Source: Rikenellaceae bacterium
Lineage (GTDB): Bacteria; Bacteroidota; Bacteroidia; Bacteroidales; Rikenellaceae
Reading direction: 5' to 3'
DNA: 64,000 nucleotides
Assembly (NCBI GenBank): GCA_017442365.1
Contig: JAFRZW010000005.1
Location: 50,842-114,841, forward strand
Shown: one piece after another, positions 36,025 through 45,726 of the stretch
How the letters are laid out: each line of letters begins with the position of its first letter
How positions within the stretch are numbered: position 1 is the first letter of the stretch
Notes under the pieces: model-generated
Databases searched by the model: none
Told to the model about the DNA's origin: nothing
Seen by the model: only the letters and a program-made list of their open reading frames with translations
Made by a program: the position numbers and the translations under genes

Positions 36025-36549
36025 TTATTTCCACCAAACGTAATTAAACTGCACGTCCTCTATTAACCAATCTTTCATCAATGCTCGATACTCCTCGCGC
36101 CAAGGATAGCCAACATCTGTCTGAGGTTTCAATTCCTTAAATGTAGGAGACACATCAAAATATGTAGGACGATGGTCGTCCTCTCCGAGTCTTGGGAATT
36201 TTAATAGAACCAAAACATTGTAATGATCGTAATAATCATTGATCGACTCGATGTATTTAAGAGAACGGTAGTAAAAACGTACAAAGCCTAATGTCGTGTT
36301 ATATGCGTCCATTCTTAATTCTATATCAACGATTGGTAATTCAAAGTCATTTAGAAAAGTCTCAATGGTTTTGCCGTGATATCTATTTTTGCTATTACTG
36401 TGAATTCCCCAATTGTTTTGCAAATATGCAAGAGTGTCTGTTCCGAACTCCTCCAATGGTCGGTAATCGGTCAGTGTAATCAGCCCCTGAGCAGACGAGC
36501 TGCCTGCTATTGAGATTAGTAGTAATACAAAGAAAATCAACTTCTTCAT
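36025..36549 (-). CDS. hypothetical secreted protein
   Basis: A 174-aa protein with signal peptide MKKLIFFVLLLISIAGSSSAQ. The mature chain contains TLAYLQNNWGIHSNSKNRY, an acidic/aromatic middle (YYRSLKYIESINDYYDHYN) and a C-terminal VGYPWREEYRALMKDW. No known domain is recognised. It is the first gene of a two-gene unit with the 167-aa secreted protein. The base composition is more A/T-rich than the surrounding housekeeping genes. Confidence 0.65.
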   Translation of the reverse strand: MKKLIFFVLLLISIAGSSSAQGLITLTDYRPLEEFGTDTLAYLQNNWGIHSNSKNRYHGKTIETFLNDFELPIVDIELRMDAYNTTLGFVRFYYRSLKYIESINDYYDHYNVLVLLKFPRLGEDDHRPTYFDVSPTFKELKPQTDVGYPWREEYRALMKDWLIEDVQFNYVWWK

Positions 36550-36566
36550 ATCTAAATCAATTTAGA

Positions 36567-36597
36567 CAAAGATACGAATTTTTCTTGGACTGGCAAA
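36567..36597 (-). promoter_or_regulatory. promoter of the two secreted-protein genes
   Basis: Minus-strand TATCTTTG (36567-36574) and TTTG (36594-36597), spacer 19 nt. Confidence 0.65.
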
Positions 36598-36605
36598 TCC
36601 CGCGC

Positions 36606-37973
36606 CTACAAAATCTCCGGTCCGCCACTTTTTGAGAGTCGTTGCAGGCTGTGGCGGTAGCGGCGGTTGAGCAGCAGAGCAGCCAAGCCCAACCCGAATA
36701 CGTAGCCTAACCAAACGCCCTCGGGACCCATTCCGAGCGGGAAGGCGAACAGATAGCCGATCGGCAAATTGACAACGATGTATGAAAGAAAGGCGATACC
36801 CATCGTCGCATTCACGTCCTTCATTCCGCGCAGGATACCGATCGAGATTGCCTGAATGCAATCGACCACTTGGAACATCGCCGAGAAGATCAACAGTGCC
36901 GAGGTCAGCTCCACAACCGCCTCATCGGGTGTGAAGATTCGGGGCAGCTGGTGGCGCAACACGATGAACATCGTCGCCGCAAACAGATTCCAGCAGAGCC
37001 CAATATGGTACGAGGCATTTGCTGCCAATCGCAGCTCGCTCCAATGACGCGCACCATAGGCGTGGCTGACACGAATCGTAGCAGCCGAACTGAAACCGAT
37101 GCAGGTCATAAATGCCGCATTGGAGAGGGTGGTGGTGATCTGATTAGCGGCGATTGCCACCGTACCAAACCAGCCGATCATAATTGCCGATAGTACGAAT
37201 GCCGAACTTTCGAGCGTCATCTGCGTGGCGATCGGCAGTCCGATCTTCATCAGGTTGCGGCAGCGTCGCCATTGCAGTCGCGTCTGCGACATCAGGGCGA
37301 TGTAGGGACGTACGCGGCGGCTTGTGGCGAAGTAACCGATCATAGCGATCGGCATTGCAATGCGTGCGATGAGTGTCGCCAGACCTGCACCCGCCGCACC
37401 CAGCTCGGGAGCACCCCAATTGCCGTAGATGAAGAGCCAATTCATAAAGATATTGAGCGAGTTGCAGACCACGACGATAACCATCGCGGTGGTGGTGTTG
37501 CCCACGCCTTCGAGGAACTGCTTGAAGGCTCCGTAGAGCATTACGGGGATCATTCCCCACGCCATATATCGGTAGTAGGGCAGTGCCATATCGACCACCT
37601 CGACGGGTTGTCCGAGTCGGTATAACAGCGGCTGTATGGCGAGTTGCAAGGCGGTGATAATGATACCGAGCAATGTGTAAAGTATAATCGCATTGCGCAG
37701 ATTTGCAGCCATTTCGCGTCGTTCGTTGCGTGCGAACAGTGCACCCACGATCGGGGTCAGACCGAGCGAAATACCGAGTCCGAAAATGAAGAGAATGAAC
37801 GCCGCGCTACCACCAAAAGCAACAGCTGCAAGGGGCAGGGCGCCCAATCGTCCGACCATTGCGTTGTCGGCAAATTGCACCACCACTTGACCCAGCTGCG
37901 AGAGCACCACGGGAGCTGCCAAGCGCAGCAGAGAGCCATAGTGAGGTCGATATATCGAGAATTTATGTATCAT
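36606..37973 (-). CDS. MATE family efflux transporter
   Basis: A 455-aa membrane protein with the 12-helix MATE layout in two pseudo-repeats. The first repeat begins LLRLAAPVVLSQLGQVVVQFADNAMVG and the second LMKIGLPIATQMTLESSAF, both the characteristic P-x-x-x family entry. It is likely Na+- or H+-coupled export of cationic drugs or metabolites; the substrate is not predictable. ATG 37973 begins the conserved MIHKFSIYRPHYGSL. The extra upstream frame overlaps the promoter. It is a single-gene unit. Confidence 0.9.
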   Translation of the reverse strand: MIHKFSIYRPHYGSLLRLAAPVVLSQLGQVVVQFADNAMVGRLGALPLAAVAFGGSAAFILFIFGLGISLGLTPIVGALFARNERREMAANLRNAIILYTLLGIIITALQLAIQPLLYRLGQPVEVVDMALPYYRYMAWGMIPVMLYGAFKQFLEGVGNTTTAMVIVVVCNSLNIFMNWLFIYGNWGAPELGAAGAGLATLIARIAMPIAMIGYFATSRRVRPYIALMSQTRLQWRRCRNLMKIGLPIATQMTLESSAFVLSAIMIGWFGTVAIAANQITTTLSNAAFMTCIGFSSAATIRVSHAYGARHWSELRLAANASYHIGLCWNLFAATMFIVLRHQLPRIFTPDEAVVELTSALLIFSAMFQVVDCIQAISIGILRGMKDVNATMGIAFLSYIVVNLPIGYLFAFPLGMGPEGVWLGYVFGLGLAALLLNRRYRHSLQRLSKSGGPEIL

Positions 37974-37997
37974 CGTTTTTGTCGTTTTGTGGGGTTG

Positions 37998-38028
37998 CAA
38001 AGGTACGAAAAGAATGCTACTCGACAAA
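37998..38028 (-). promoter_or_regulatory. promoter of the MATE gene
   Basis: Minus-strand TACCTTTG (37998-38005) and TTTG (38025-38028), spacer 19 nt. Confidence 0.65.
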
Positions 38029-38040
38029 GATATGACCAAA

Positions 38041-38072
38041 CAAAACGCCCGACCACGTCTCCGAGGTCGGGC
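38041..38072 (-). terminator. terminator of the ECF sigma operon
   Basis: An 8-bp GC-rich stem (38047-38054 with 38065-38072) with a minus-strand T-rich run, 21 nt past the stop of the membrane protein gene. Confidence 0.65.
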
Positions 38073-38092
38073 ACTATCGGCTTATAGGATTG

Positions 38093-38671
38093 TTATGCAC
38101 CAAATTCGCGCAACTCTTCAAGCCCCTGCTTGATCTCTTGCAACAAACGGTTGTGGCGTCTGCTTTGGGCGATTCCGATGATCGTTGCCATCACCAGCGA
38201 GAGCGCGAGAGGCACGAGGGCGTTGGTGGTAAAGGCGTGCTCGATGGTATAGACCACGCCGATTGTAGCCAATGCAACGGGCACGCCAAAACGTTGATTC
38301 AATCCGTATAAACGTTTGTAGGTCAGTACGTCTTGCGTCAGTTGACTGACCGTGCGCTCGCTCTGCCCGAGGCGCGCAAGAGTGTTCAGCATAGAGCCTG
38401 CCATCGCTATCCCTGCAAACGATACCACCTCGATCAGCGCGAAACTGCTCATTCGAATCAACTCGGTGCGTGCGAAGTAGGGTAGTACTAACGTTGCCAT
38501 CAAGACCATCACCGCAAGACTGATTCGATGGGTGCGGGCAATCTGTTCGTAGTTGGTGCGGTTGCGCGACGAGATCATTTCGCATACCAAGCGGTTGGTT
38601 ATTGTGTTCTGTTGTTCGAGCTGCGCACTCAGTGTGTTCCAACCCGATTTCATCTGTTCGAGATCCATCAT
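38093..38671 (-). CDS. membrane protein encoded downstream of ECF sigma
   Basis: A 192-aa protein. Residues 1-50 are soluble and helical (LEQMKSGWNTLSAQLEQQN). About four hydrophobic helices follow (SLAVMVLMATLVLPYF, FALIEVVSFAGIAMAGS, VALATIGVVYTIEHAF, LVPLALSLVMATIIGIA), then a charged helical C-terminus. It starts about 13 nt after the sigma factor stop, so the two are translated from one mRNA. Its position suggests an anti-sigma role, but I see no zinc anti-sigma or FecR-like motif. ATG 38671 (or 38668) is chosen over the TTG at 38680. Confidence 0.7.
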   Translation of the reverse strand: MMDLEQMKSGWNTLSAQLEQQNTITNRLVCEMISSRNRTNYEQIARTHRISLAVMVLMATLVLPYFARTELIRMSSFALIEVVSFAGIAMAGSMLNTLARLGQSERTVSQLTQDVLTYKRLYGLNQRFGVPVALATIGVVYTIEHAFTTNALVPLALSLVMATIIGIAQSRRHNRLLQEIKQGLEELREFGA

Positions 38672-38684
38672 TTTTTGCAATTTT

Positions 38685-39176
38685 TTATTGGTTCGACATC
38701 TTTTTCAATTTCTCTTTTGTACGATGGAGCAACACCGCCACGTTCGATCTGGAAATACCAAGAATATCAGCTATTTCGGCATAGTTGCGATCTTCCAACC
38801 AGAGCAGTATCAGCGCGCGTTCCAATTTGCCCAAGCGGTTGATCATCGCATAGAGTTCGCGCAGGTAGTAAGCTCGGTCGCCATCGGCTTCGATCTCCGA
38901 TCGTAGATCGAATGGCAGTGTCGTCATTTGAGGCCTCGACGAGGTGTGTCGCATATACGAAATGCAGGTGTTCATTGCCACTCGATAGATCCAAGTCGAA
39001 GGTTTGCTCTGGCCACGAAAACGGGGATAGGCGCGCCACAGATTGAGCAGACACTCTTGCGAGAGCTCTTCGATCGTGTAATCGTCCGTTGTGTAGATGT
39101 AGCAAACCTTGAAGATGATCTGACGGTGGTCGAGGATCATCTGCGTAAACTCTTTTTCCAACTCTTGCGTGTTCAT
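38685..39176 (-). CDS. RNA polymerase ECF sigma factor
   Basis: A 163-aa sigma-70 family factor with only regions 2 and 4. Region 2 is FTQMILDHRQIIFKVCYIYT, EELSQECLLNLWRAYPRF and STWIYRVAMNTCISYMR. Region 4 is MINRLGKLERALILLWLEDRNYAEIADILGISRSNVAVLLHR, read in two parts. Length is typical. It is followed by a four-helix membrane protein in the same operon. Upstream, between it and valS, lies one copy of the two-hairpin repeat. Its target promoters are unknown. Confidence 0.92.
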   Translation of the reverse strand: MNTQELEKEFTQMILDHRQIIFKVCYIYTTDDYTIEELSQECLLNLWRAYPRFRGQSKPSTWIYRVAMNTCISYMRHTSSRPQMTTLPFDLRSEIEADGDRAYYLRELYAMINRLGKLERALILLWLEDRNYAEIADILGISRSNVAVLLHRTKEKLKKMSNQ

Positions 39177-39521
39177 TGTGTTTCCGATCGTTTGCTACAT
39201 TAGTCGCACATCGGGCAACAAAATTACAATAAAGAGAGAAAAAATGTGAACTGAAATTGGCGATTTCTTTGAAATCGACACACACTCGCGGGCTCGCCCT
39301 TTGGGCGACCGCCCCAGCCCGCGAGTGTGCGTAGTCGAGTGCTCCGACCACACCCAGAGCCATATTTTGCTGCAAAATCCAAAGTTTTCTCACGCTCGCG
39401 CGCGCTTTTATATAAATATTTACTACTTTTGCAGGATATTTCGCTTGCGCGTGGTCGCACGATACTCGCGCGCGGGCGAATCCCAAACCGATAATCGATT
39501 AAAAATTACAAAATAAAAGCT
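39177..39521. other. divergent gap sigma factor / valS
   Basis: 345 nt. A minus-strand TAATTTTG box (39219-39226) could be a weak promoter for the sigma gene. Repeat copy 4 occupies about 39259-39330. A plus-strand TACTTTTG box (39424-39431) lies about 90 nt before valS without a clear -33. No gene is seen. Confidence 0.5.
39259..39330 (+). repeat. two-hairpin covarying element, copy 4 (tail lost)
   Basis: Hairpin 1 CGATTTC/GAAATCG (39261-39267 with 39271-39277), GACACA linker, 14-bp outer stem (39281-39294 with 39316-39329) and 5-bp inner stem CGCCC/GGGCG (39295-39299 with 39303-39307). The ACCGCCCCA strand is conserved. The 3' tail present in copies 1-3 is replaced by unrelated sequence after TGCG. 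Confidence 0.85.
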
Positions 39522-42149
39522 ATGAACATTGCAGACAAGTACACGCCCCAACAGATCGAGGGCAAATGGTACGACTATTGGATTGAGCATAAACTTTTCC
39601 ACTCGACGCCCGACGAGCGCGAGGCATACACCATCGTAATTCCGCCCCCCAACGTAACAGGTATGTTGCATATGGGTCATATGTTGAACAACACGTTGCA
39701 GGACGTGCTGGTGCGTCGCGCACGTATGCAGGGCAAAAATGCCTGCTGGGTGCCGGGAACGGACCACGCCTCGATTGCTACCGAGGCCAAGGTGGTTGCC
39801 AAACTCAAAGCGGAGGGTATTGACAAGGCCGACCTGACGCGCGAGGAGTTCCTGCGCCACGCTTGGGAGTGGAAGGAGAAGCACGGTGGTATCATCTTGA
39901 AGCAGCTGCGCAAGCTGGGTGCTTCGTGCGATTGGGATCGTACCTGCTTCACGATGGACGACCCGCGCACCGAGGGTGTGATCAAGGTGTTTGTCGATCT
40001 CTACAACAAGGGTAAGATCTATCGCGGTGTTCGTATGGTCAATTGGGACCCCTCGGCACAGACCGCGCTGTCGGACGAGGAGGTGATCTACAAGGAGTCG
40101 CACGGCAAGCTCTACTACCTGCGTTATAAGGTTGAGGGTACCGATCGCGCGATCATCGTGGCTACGACCCGCCCCGAGACCATCTTGGGCGATACGGCTC
40201 TCTGTGTGAATCCCAACGACGAGCGCTACAATTGGTTGCCCGCCGACGCACGTGTGATTGTGCCTCTGGTGGGTCGTTCGATCCCCGTGATCCGCGATAC
40301 GTATGTCGATATCGAGTTCGGTACGGGTGCATTGAAGGTAACGCCTGCGCACGACGTGAACGACTATATGTTGGGCGAGAAGTATGGCTTGGAGACTATC
40401 GATATCTTCAACGACAACGGTACGGTGAACGACAAGGTGGGTATGTACGTAGGTATGGATCGCTTTGTGGTTCGTGAGCAGATCGAGAAGGATCTGGCTG
40501 CGGCTGATCTGTTGGAGAAGACCGAGGCATACACCAACAACGTAGGTTTCTCGGAGCGTACGGGTGTGCCCATCGAGCCGAAGTTGTCGATGCAGTGGTT
40601 CCTGTCGATGCAGGAGCTGGCTGAGCCCGCAACCCGCGCGGTGTTGGAGAACGAGATTAAGTTCGTGCCCGAGAAGTATAAGAATATCTATCGCCACTGG
40701 ATGGAGAACATCAAGGATTGGTGTATCTCGCGTCAGTTGTGGTGGGGTCAGCGTATCCCTGCTTACTACTTGCCGAAGGGTGGCTACGTAGTTGCTGAAA
40801 CGGCGGAGAAGGCGTTGGAGTTGGCTCGCGTGAAGGCAGGCGACGAAACATTGCAGTTCAGCGACCTGCGTCAGGACGAGGACGTACTCGATACTTGGTT
40901 CTCGTCGTGGTTGTGGCCGATCTCGGTATTCGACGGTATCCGCAACCCCGAGAACGAGGAGATCAAATACTACTATCCTACGAACGATCTGGTTACGGGT
41001 CCTGATATTATCTTCTTCTGGGTGGCTCGTATGATTATGGCAGGTTATGAGTATCGTGGCGAGATGCCTTTCCGCAATGTCTATTTCACGGGTATCGTGC
41101 GCGATAAGATCGGTCGCAAGATGTCGAAGCAGTTGGGTAACTCGCCCGATCCGCTCGATCTGATTGCTCAGTATGGTGCCGATGGCGTGCGCGTGGCGAT
41201 GATGTTGTGCTCGTCGGCCGGCAACGACCTGATGTTCGATGACTCGTTGTGCGAGCAGGGTCGTAACTTCGGTAATAAGATTTGGAACGCATATAAACTC
41301 GTTTGCGGTTGGTCGGTAGATGCAGCACGCGAGCAGAGCGAGTGCAACCGCCTCTCGATCGAGTGGTTCGAGCAGCGTCTGGCAGCAGCTCAGATGCAGA
41401 TCGAGAAGGATTTTGCAGCATACCGTATCTCGGACGCACTGCTCATTGCTTACCGTCTGTTTTGGGACGAGTTCAGTGGCTGGCTATTGGAGATGGTCAA
41501 GCCTGCATACGGCGATTCGATCGACGAGTGCACGTTGAAGGCCGTGAAGTCGATCTTCGAGCGACTGATGCAGATGTTGCACCCCTTTATGCCCTTCCTC
41601 ACCGAGGAGATCTGGCAGGATATTGCTGAGCGAGCAGAGGGTGAGTCGATCTGCGTGAGTGCAGCAAAGGTGGTCGAGGAGGCTGACGAGAAGCTGTTGG
41701 CTCGTTTCGAGCTGGCTAAGGAGGTGATCTCGGCAGTGCGTAACGTGCGTAAGCAGAAGAATCTGCCCAACAAGGACGCCCTGACGTTGAAGGTTATCGT
41801 TGATGAGAACTACCCCGCAGAGTACGAGGCTGTGATCAAGAAGATGGCAAACCTGACCTCGGTTGAGCGCGTTGAGGAGAAGGACGCAACGGCTGCGGCA
41901 TTCATCGTCAAGACTACGCAGTACTTCGTGCCGCTGGGTGGCCTGATCGACGTTGAGGCCGAGCGCCAGAAGATGAGCGAGGAGCTGACATACTTGGAGG
42001 GTTTCTTGGCGAGCGTAATGAAGAAGCTCTCGAACGAGCGTTTCGTAAGCTCGGCACCCGAGAAGGTTGTTGCTAACGAGCGCGCTAAGAAGGCCGACGC
42101 TGAGGCTAAGATCGCAGCGATCAAGGAGCGTCTGGAACAGTTGAAATAA
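39522..42149 (+). CDS. valS: valine--tRNA ligase
   Basis: Class I synthetase, 875 aa. HIGH-type motif in [18 protein letters not shown] (about residue 46), FVSFT-like catalytic core, editing domain with [13 protein letters not shown] (about 214), KMSKS motif in [16 protein letters not shown] (about 528), anticodon-binding domain, and the C-terminal coiled-coil tRNA-binding arm ([20 protein letters not shown]). Length is normal. ileS follows after 22 nt, so the two branched-chain synthetases are co-transcribed. Confidence 0.97.
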   Translation: MNIADKYTPQQIEGKWYDYWIEHKLFHSTPDEREAYTIVIPPPNVTGMLHMGHMLNNTLQDVLVRRARMQGKNACWVPGTDHASIATEAKVVAKLKAEGIDKADLTREEFLRHAWEWKEKHGGIILKQLRKLGASCDWDRTCFTMDDPRTEGVIKVFVDLYNKGKIYRGVRMVNWDPSAQTALSDEEVIYKESHGKLYYLRYKVEGTDRAIIVATTRPETILGDTALCVNPNDERYNWLPADARVIVPLVGRSIPVIRDTYVDIEFGTGALKVTPAHDVNDYMLGEKYGLETIDIFNDNGTVNDKVGMYVGMDRFVVREQIEKDLAAADLLEKTEAYTNNVGFSERTGVPIEPKLSMQWFLSMQELAEPATRAVLENEIKFVPEKYKNIYRHWMENIKDWCISRQLWWGQRIPAYYLPKGGYVVAETAEKALELARVKAGDETLQFSDLRQDEDVLDTWFSSWLWPISVFDGIRNPENEEIKYYYPTNDLVTGPDIIFFWVARMIMAGYEYRGEMPFRNVYFTGIVRDKIGRKMSKQLGNSPDPLDLIAQYGADGVRVAMMLCSSAGNDLMFDDSLCEQGRNFGNKIWNAYKLVCGWSVDAAREQSECNRLSIEWFEQRLAAAQMQIEKDFAAYRISDALLIAYRLFWDEFSGWLLEMVKPAYGDSIDECTLKAVKSIFERLMQMLHPFMPFLTEEIWQDIAERAEGESICVSAAKVVEEADEKLLARFELAKEVISAVRNVRKQKNLPNKDALTLKVIVDENYPAEYEAVIKKMANLTSVERVEEKDATAAAFIVKTTQYFVPLGGLIDVEAERQKMSEELTYLEGFLASVMKKLSNERFVSSAPEKVVANERAKKADAEAKIAAIKERLEQLK

Positions 42150-42171
42150 ATGAAAAAACGAGCATAGAACA

Positions 42172-45100
42172 ATGAGCAAGAAATTCACCGAATACAAGGG
42201 CCTCGACCTGCCGCGTTTGGCAGCCGAGGTGCTCGGAACGTGGGACGCTGACGACACGTTCCATAAGAGTATCACTACACGTGAAGGCCACCCGACATTT
42301 GTCTTCTACGAGGGTCCGCCGTCGGCAAACGGTATGCCGGGTATTCACCACGTGATGGCGCGTACGATCAAGGACGTATTCTGTCGCTATAAGACCCAGC
42401 AGGGCTACCTCGTTCATCGTAAGGCAGGTTGGGATACTCACGGTCTGCCCGTTGAGTTGGGCGTCGAGAAGAAGTTGGGTATCACCAAGGAGGATATCGG
42501 TCGCAAGATCTCGATCGAGGAGTACAACGCTGCTTGCCGCGAGGCGGTGATGGAGTTTACGGGTGTTTGGGAGAACCTGACCCGCCAGATGGGTTATTGG
42601 GTCAATATGGACGATCCCTATATCACCTATGACAACAAGTACATCGAGACGCTGTGGTGGTTGTTGAAGCAGCTCTATGACAAGGGTCTGCTCTATAAGG
42701 GTTACACCATTCAGCCCTATTCGCCCGCTGCGGGTACGGGTCTTTCGACCCACGAGCTGAACCAGCCGGGTTGCTACCGCGATGTGAAGGATACCACCTG
42801 CACGGCTCAGTTCCGTGTTGTTCGTGATGAGAAGAGCGAGCACCTGTTCGAAGATGTTCAGGGCGAGCTGTTCTTCTTGGCTTGGACCACCACACCGTGG
42901 ACTCTGCCCTCGAATACTGCGCTGGCCGTAGGTCCGAAGATCGACTACGTTCGTGTCAAGTGCTTGAACCCCTACAACGAGCAGCCGCAGACGGTGATCG
43001 TGGCTCGCGAGTTGCTGCCCTCGATCTTCAACAAGAAGTTGGAGGGTACGTACACCGTTGAGGAGGATCGTTGCTATAAGGGTGCCGATCTGGTTGGTAT
43101 CCGCTACGAGCAGCTGATCAATTGGGTTAAGCCCGTTGAGGCTGACGAGAGCGGCGAGTGGAAGGTGGCTGCCGAGAAGGCGTTCCGTGTGATTGCGGGC
43201 GACTATGTAACCACCGAGGACGGTACGGGTATCGTGCATATCGCGCCGACGTTCGGTGCTGATGACGCATTCGTGGCTCGTGCTGCGGGTATCCCGTCGC
43301 TGTTTATGATCAACAAGCGTGGCGAGACGCGCCCGATGGTTGATTTCACGGGTAAGTTCTACAACGTCGAAGATCTGGACGAGAAGTTCGTCGAGGAGTG
43401 CGTCGATGTGGAGGCTTACAAGGAGTATGCAGGTCGCTGGGTGAAGAATGCCTACGATCCGCAGTTTACGGTCGATGGTCGCTACGACGAGAAGGCTGCT
43501 GCTGCGGCTGAGACGCTCGATATTTATATCTGTATGAAACTCAAATCGGAGGGCTTGGTTTTCCGCATTGAGAAGCATACCCACAACTATCCCCACTGCT
43601 GGCGAACTGACAAGCCGGTGCTGTACTATCCGTTGGATTCGTGGTTTATCCGCACAACGGCGCTCAAAGAGCGTATGATGGAGCTCAACACCACGATCCG
43701 CTGGAAACCCGAATCGACCGGTACGGGTCGCTTTGGTAAGTGGTTGGAGAATCTGAACGATTGGAACTTGTCGCGCTCGCGTTTCTGGGGTACTCCGCTG
43801 CCGATCTGGGCTACGGAGGATCGCGCGGAGATGAAGTGCATCGGCTCGGTTGAGGAGCTGGTTGCGGAGATCGAGAAGGCGGTTGCTGCGGGTGTGATGA
43901 GCGAGAATCCCTACGCAGAGTTCAAGGTGGGCGATATGTCGAAGGAGAACTACTCGACAATCGACCTGCACCGTCCCTACGTTGATAACATCGTGCTGGT
44001 GAGCGAGTCGGGTAAGCCGATGCGTCGCGAGGCCGACCTGATCGACGTTTGGTTCGATAGCGGCGCGATGCCTTATGCTCAGTTGCACTATCCGTTCGAG
44101 AATGGTGGCGAGGAGTTCAAGGACGTCTATCCTGCCGACTTCATCGCTGAGGGTGTCGATCAGACACGCGGTTGGTTCTTCACGCTGCACGCAATCGCTA
44201 CGATGTTGTTCGACTCGGTAGCATTCAAGAACATCATTTCGAATGGTCTGGTGCTCGATAAGAATGGCAACAAGATGTCGAAGCGTCTGGGTAACGCTGT
44301 CGATCCGTTCGAGGTGATGGATAAGTATGGTGCCGACGCTGTTCGTTGGTATATGATCTCGAACTCGCAGCCGTGGGATAACCTGAAATTCGATGTCGAG
44401 GGCGTTGATGAGGTACGTCGTAAGTTCTTCGGTACGCTCTACAATACTTATAGCTTCTTCGCGCTCTACGCCAATGTCGATGGCTTTACAGGCTCGGAGG
44501 AGGAGATCCCCGTTGAGAAGCGCCCCGAGATCGACCGATGGATCATCTCGTTGCTCAATACGCTCGTTAAGAACGTAACGGAGTGCTTGGAGGGTTACGA
44601 CCCGACGCCTGCGGCACGTATGATTCAGGAGTTTGTGGGCGAGAACCTCTCGAACTGGTACGTACGTCTGAATCGTAAGCGTTTCTGGGGCGGTGGTATG
44701 ACCGAGGATAAGCTGGCTGCATACCAGACTCTCTACACCTGCCTCGAAACCGTTGTTAAGCTGTCGGCTCCGTTCGCGCCGTTCATCTCGGATCGTATCT
44801 TCTGCGATCTGAATGCAGTGAGCGGTCGCCACGCGGATTCGTCGGTACACCTGTCGTCGTTCCCCGTAGCTGACGAGAAGTTGGTTAATGGCGATTTGGA
44901 GCAGATGATGTCGCTGGCTCAGAAGCTCTCGTCGATGGTTCTTGCGCTGCGTCGTAAGGTCAATATCAAGGTGCGTCAGCCGCTGATGAAGGCTATGGTG
45001 CCCGTGCTGGACGAGAAGATGGCGGCACATATCGAGGCTGCACGTGCGCTGGTTATGAGCGAGGTGAATGTCAAGCAGATCGAACTGATCGAGCAGACGG

Positions 45101-45639
45101 CAGGCGTGATCACCAAGCGCATTAAGCCCAACTTCAAGACCCTCGGCCCGCGCTATGGCAAGTATATGAAGCAGATTGCGGCGTTGGTTGCAACGTTCGA
45201 TCAGCAGCGTATCGCCGAGATCGAGTCGTCGGAGAAGTTGATGTTGGAGGTTGCAGGCGAGCAGTTGGAGGTTACCCGCGAGGATTTCGAGATCACGAGC
45301 GAGGATATGCCCGGCTGGCTGGTTGCTTCGGAGGGCAAGCTGACCGTTGCGCTGGATATTACGGTTACGGACGAGTTGCGTCGTGAGGGCGTGGCACGTG
45401 AGTTGATCAACCGTATCCAGAATCTGCGTAAGGATAGCGGCTTGGAGGTTACGGACAAGATCGCGGTTGAGGTTGAGGCTCTGGACGAGTTGAGCGAGTC
45501 GCTGGCTGAGTTTGGCGACTATGTAGCTCAGCAGGTGCTGGCAGTCGAGATCAAGGTTGTAGCGGAGCCCGCGGGCGAATTTGCGACCACGACCGATCTG
45601 GACGAAAAGCCGCTCCGTATAGCACTCTCGCGCCGATAG
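42172..45639 (+). CDS. ileS: isoleucine--tRNA ligase
   Basis: Class I synthetase, 1155 aa, longer than the ~940-aa E. coli enzyme and closer to the larger type-2 IleRS. The ATP site is YEGPPSANGMPGIHHV, where HIGH is represented by GIHH, as I recall for this subgroup. The editing domain has LAWTTTPWTLPSNTAL, the KMSKS motif is GNKMSKRLGNAVDPF, and the QTRGWFFTL and WFDSGAMPYAQ segments are conserved. A long C-terminal region (about 930-1155) lacks the zinc-binding CxxC end of type 1 enzymes. Type 2 enzymes tend to resist mupirocin. Confidence 0.96.
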   Translation: MSKKFTEYKGLDLPRLAAEVLGTWDADDTFHKSITTREGHPTFVFYEGPPSANGMPGIHHVMARTIKDVFCRYKTQQGYLVHRKAGWDTHGLPVELGVEKKLGITKEDIGRKISIEEYNAACREAVMEFTGVWENLTRQMGYWVNMDDPYITYDNKYIETLWWLLKQLYDKGLLYKGYTIQPYSPAAGTGLSTHELNQPGCYRDVKDTTCTAQFRVVRDEKSEHLFEDVQGELFFLAWTTTPWTLPSNTALAVGPKIDYVRVKCLNPYNEQPQTVIVARELLPSIFNKKLEGTYTVEEDRCYKGADLVGIRYEQLINWVKPVEADESGEWKVAAEKAFRVIAGDYVTTEDGTGIVHIAPTFGADDAFVARAAGIPSLFMINKRGETRPMVDFTGKFYNVEDLDEKFVEECVDVEAYKEYAGRWVKNAYDPQFTVDGRYDEKAAAAAETLDIYICMKLKSEGLVFRIEKHTHNYPHCWRTDKPVLYYPLDSWFIRTTALKERMMELNTTIRWKPESTGTGRFGKWLENLNDWNLSRSRFWGTPLPIWATEDRAEMKCIGSVEELVAEIEKAVAAGVMSENPYAEFKVGDMSKENYSTIDLHRPYVDNIVLVSESGKPMRREADLIDVWFDSGAMPYAQLHYPFENGGEEFKDVYPADFIAEGVDQTRGWFFTLHAIATMLFDSVAFKNIISNGLVLDKNGNKMSKRLGNAVDPFEVMDKYGADAVRWYMISNSQPWDNLKFDVEGVDEVRRKFFGTLYNTYSFFALYANVDGFTGSEEEIPVEKRPEIDRWIISLLNTLVKNVTECLEGYDPTPAARMIQEFVGENLSNWYVRLNRKRFWGGGMTEDKLAAYQTLYTCLETVVKLSAPFAPFISDRIFCDLNAVSGRHADSSVHLSSFPVADEKLVNGDLEQMMSLAQKLSSMVLALRRKVNIKVRQPLMKAMVPVLDEKMAAHIEAARALVMSEVNVKQIELIEQTAGVITKRIKPNFKTLGPRYGKYMKQIAALVATFDQQRIAEIESSEKLMLEVAGEQLEVTREDFEITSEDMPGWLVASEGKLTVALDITVTDELRREGVARELINRIQNLRKDSGLEVTDKIAVEVEALDELSESLAEFGDYVAQQVLAVEIKVVAEPAGEFATTTDLDEKPLRIALSRR

Positions 45640-45726
45640 AAAGAAAATTATGGCGTAATATTTGGTAGTGTGGTTTTTTATTGTTAATTTTAACAAATGA
45701 ACTAACCAATTAATACCTTAAAAGTT

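Noticed and set aside
13343..39330. Insertion sequence ends for the hairpin elements
   Set aside because: No transposase, no consistent target-site duplications and no long terminal inverted repeats were seen. A MITE or REP origin remains open but unproven.
42121..45696. 1191-codon open frame on the minus strand opposite ileS
   Set aside because: It mirrors ileS, whose catalytic motifs are all intact. The antisense text has no protein family and arises from the codon bias of the sense gene.
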